Assembly: GCA_041689775.1 (NCBI GenBank) | Contig: JBDNFP010000009.1 | Location: 1 to 8,181 of the forward strand | Reading direction: 5' to 3' | DNA length: 8,181 nt | Origin: JBDNFP01 sp041689775 | Lineage (GTDB): Bacteria; Bacteroidota; Bacteroidia; Cytophagales; Spirosomataceae | Part shown: piece by piece, positions 6,391 through 8,181 of the stretch | Numbering within the stretch: position 1 is the stretch's first letter | Layout: each line of letters starts with the position of its first letter | Notes under the pieces: generated by a model | What the model was told of the DNA's origin: nothing | Seen by the model: only the letters and a program-made list of their open reading frames with translations | The model's database searches: none | Program-made: the position numbers and the translations under genes

Positions 6391-7343
6391 ATGTCTGAGG
6401 AAGATTTTCTAATTCTGGGTAGAAATATCAAAAGAGGAGAGGGTGCTACCCTGGAACTGGAAGTAGCAAAACTACATACCCGGAACACCATCAAAATTAC
6501 CATCATCGTAGAAAGAGCTATACTAGACGGCCCCACGATACTGTTGATGGGCGGTGTGCACGGCGATGAAGTCAACGGGGTAGCTATCGTGCGCGATATC
6601 ATCCGGCAAAAACACAATAAACCTACTCGTGGTACTATCATTTGCATTCCGGTATTTAATGTTTTTGGGTACCTGAACCAATCCCGGGAGTTTCCGGATG
6701 GCCGCGACCTGAACCGAATGTTTCCCGGCTCCGCTACCGGATCATTGGCAAGTCAGTTTGCCTACAAATTCACGAAAGAGATTGCTCCGCTTGTCGATTA
6801 CGTTTTGGATTTCCATACCGGTGGTGCCGAGCGGGAAAACTTCTCCAATATCAGATGCGTCTTTCGGCAAGAAAAATCATTAGCACTAGCCAAAATCTTT
6901 GGGGCTCCCTTCATTGTTAACTCTAACTACATCTCAAAATCGGTCCGTGACTCTTTGAACAGGCTCGGTAAAACCGTGCTCCTTTTTGAAGGTGGAAAGT
7001 CTAAAAACATCGATCAATCTGTTATCACCTACGGGGTGGAAGGTGCTCTGAATGTGATGCGGTATTTAGGAATAAAGGACGGGGAACAAATCCCGAAAGA
7101 AGCACCGGTTATTGTCAAGAAAAGCCGGTGGATTCGTTCTCCCCACTCTGGTATGTTTCAATTTAAGGGTGTAAACGGCTGTAAGGTTTTGAAAAAGGAG
7201 GTTTTGGGTGTCATCACCGACCCTTATGGCGAATTTGAAAAATTATCGTAGCCCCTTCTAATTGCTACGTGTACGGTGTAAATACTGCTCCTATTGTTCA
7301 CAAAGGAGATGCCCTTTTTCATATTAGTGTTGAAACGGAATAA
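6391..7343 (+). pseudogene. AstE/AspA-family zinc hydrolase, C-terminus frameshifted
   Basis: This belongs to the succinylglutamate desuccinylase/aspartoacylase family (M14-like zinc hydrolases cleaving N-acyl amino acids or related amides); the substrate is not predictable. From ATG 6391 the zinc ligands are His57 and Glu60 (GGVHGDE) and His142 (DFHTGG). DLNR (106-109) fits the substrate-binding segment and Glu200 (LLFEGG) the catalytic acid. The open frame stops at TAG 7249-7251 after 286 residues. In the next frame, however, the sequence continues without interruption to TAA 7341-7343 as IVAPSNCYVYGVN, then APIVHKGDALFHISVETE, which is the expected end of the C-terminal beta domain. One missing A in the run 7238-7242 restores a protein of about 317 residues. 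It is either a recent frameshift or a sequencing error; otherwise a product with a truncated C-terminal domain is made. TTG 6382 is a possible but less likely start. Confidence 0.85.
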
Positions 7344-7359
7344 GGGTACCGCACCTTGA

Positions 7360-7836
7360 CCTCTAAATAACGAGCATTTGAAATTATTGACAATAAATAA
7401 AGGACAGATTTTATAGCATCAAGTAGACGTCTACACCAAAGTATGTGCGGTGGCATCGGGTTTATTGCGCAGCTATTCCATTGACAAAAAATGAAAGGAG
7501 CACATTTTATGTTTGCTCCCGAAGGCTGGGTCATCACGGATAAACTATTCCCTGTGAATTATTCATTGATGCCTTGGAAGATTCGACGGTCACTCTCAGA
7601 AAAAAGGGGATCAACATGCAGAAGGCGAATCCCAGTAGTTTGATGAAACGCATCTCAGCACTCCAAAAATAAGTCATTATGCTGATGAGTTCGTCTACTT
7701 TGGAACAGTATGAGCATTTTGTCGAAACCTATCCTGACATTATCCAACGGGTACCCCAAAAAACGATTGCTTCCTACCGGGGAATAATACCGAAGCCCTG
7801 AGTAAAGTAAAAGAAGAAAAATCGAGAAATGAATAA
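7360..7836 (+). pseudogene. Crp/Fnr-type cyclic-nucleotide-binding regulator, heavily degraded
   Basis: The pieces assemble into a Bacteroidota Crp/Fnr-family transcription regulator. Frame one (7360-7506) gives NNEHLKLLTINKGQIL, a TAG (7414-7416), then ASGLLRSYSIDKK, a TGA (7492-7494) and KEHI. After a one-base shift near 7507, another frame gives MFAPEGWVITD. A third shift near 7545-7560 leads to ELFIDALEDSTV (cNMP-binding barrel), then SALQK, a TAA (7670-7672), and VIMLMSSSTLEQYEHF. Next come VETYPDIIQRVPQKTIASY, the start of the helix-turn-helix, a last shift near 7785 and TEALSKVKEEKSRNE before TAA 7834-7836. SGLLRSY, FAPEGW, FIDALEDS and QRVPQK-x-IASY-x-GI are typical of the family. At least three stops, three shifts and a probable small internal deletion mean it cannot work. 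It may once have controlled nearby genes, but that is speculation. Confidence 0.85.
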
Positions 7837-8036
7837 CGCCAAATACAGAAGATCCCTTCCTATCCAGGTATGGTTAGCTGGCTATTTGCTGCTCACTAGG
7901 TGCCGGATTAGATAACCATATTTCGTTTTGAAACTATCCTCAGGAAGTCTACTACAGTGGTTTTAGTTGCAGCCTTCGGATACAGTAATATTTCAGGAAA
8001 ATTATGTACTAAAACATAATTAGTTTGTATTATTAA
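7837..8036. other. No recognisable gene
   Basis: All frames are broken by stops. The only start-to-stop frame is a 28-codon one (7829-7915) that overlaps the end of the regulator relic. It begins MNNAKYRRSLPIQVWLAGY and has no family I recognise. It might be the start of a further decayed downstream gene. The AT-rich stretch 8000-8040 could hold a promoter, but no convincing -33/-7 pair was seen. Confidence 0.5.
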
Positions 8037-8181
8037 TTTACTGATTACTGGACATTTCAAAAATTAAGTCGGTGCGTACCTGATTGGCTTGCCGAAATTG
8101 GCCAGCATCCAATCCAGGAGAAGTCCAAGATTCTGGCAAAACTGGCAGAAGATACTGTACCCTCTTGGGAAAACAGGCTCA
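8037..8181 (+). CDS. Open frame running off the window, unknown protein
   Basis: A frame open from 8037 (after TAA 8034-8036) to the window end reads TDYWTFQKLSRCVPDWL, then AEIGQHPIQEKSKILAKL and AEDTVPSWENRL. The composition, with amphipathic helix-like charged segments and no stop, looks like real protein. There is no ATG, GTG or TTG in this frame before the coding-like part, so the start is missing, non-standard or lost by mutation as in neighbouring genes. I do not recognise the family. Confidence 0.3.

Noticed and set aside
7238..7242. Programmed -1 ribosomal frameshifting in the hydrolase gene
   Set aside because: The run of five A residues is not a canonical slippery heptamer, no strong downstream structure was evident, and the same defect occurs in the dead reductase gene, so mutation or sequencing error is more likely.
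7319..7537. Minus-strand open frame of 72 codons
   Set aside because: The plus strand here carries the end of the hydrolase C-terminal domain and the conserved blocks of the regulator relic; the minus frame has no recognisable features.
1..8181. CRISPR arrays, tRNA or rRNA genes, toxin-antitoxin or phage-defence modules
   Set aside because: No spaced direct repeats, no cloverleaf-like sequences with T-loop motifs and no defence-related protein motifs were seen on either strand by eye.

Overview
The window looks like chromosomal DNA of a Bacteroidota bacterium, probably in the Cytophagales/Spirosoma-Dyadobacter neighbourhood. The reasons are a moderate G+C content, A-rich start regions with few clear Shine-Dalgarno sequences, a short BamA/TamA-type barrel protein, and a broken cyclic-nucleotide (Crp/Fnr-type) regulator whose surviving pieces read like Bacteroidota members. 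The lineage is inferred from protein style, not from a marker gene.

Left part (1-1633). The window opens inside the 3' end of an IS1-family insertion sequence: the last 38 codons of its transposase (2-118) and its right terminus, ending at about 140. The element sits at the very start of a small two-helix membrane protein gene (frame open from 141, stop at 461-463) and has removed its start codon. A perfect 27-bp inverted repeat (460-519) separates this gene from a convergent gene (527-1633, minus) for a POTRA-less Omp85/BamA-type outer-membrane barrel protein.

Centre (1634-3285). A divergent intergenic region with two small inverted repeats leads to an intact class II fumarase gene, fumC (1803-3206), the one clear core-metabolism gene, which is followed by a good intrinsic terminator.

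Right part (3286-8181). This is accessory and visibly decaying. In order: an amidohydrolase fragment (about 3330-3509), an intact small alpha/beta-barrel protein (3646-3945), a dihydrofolate-reductase-like pseudogene with two frameshifts and a stop (4045-4582), an intact zinc alcohol dehydrogenase (4629-5669), an intact six-helix DUF7010-like membrane protein (5748-6299), an AstE/AspA-type zinc hydrolase whose C-terminal domain is cut off by a one-base frameshift (6391-7343), and a heavily mutated Crp/Fnr-type regulator (about 7360-7836). The last 345 bases hold no gene I can name, only a short open frame running off the end.

The genes do not form an obvious pathway or defence system, and I see no convincing undescribed system. 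The most informative signals are the IS1 insertion into the small membrane gene, the long palindrome, and the run of broken genes. Three of the breaks are the same kind of event: one A missing from an A run.
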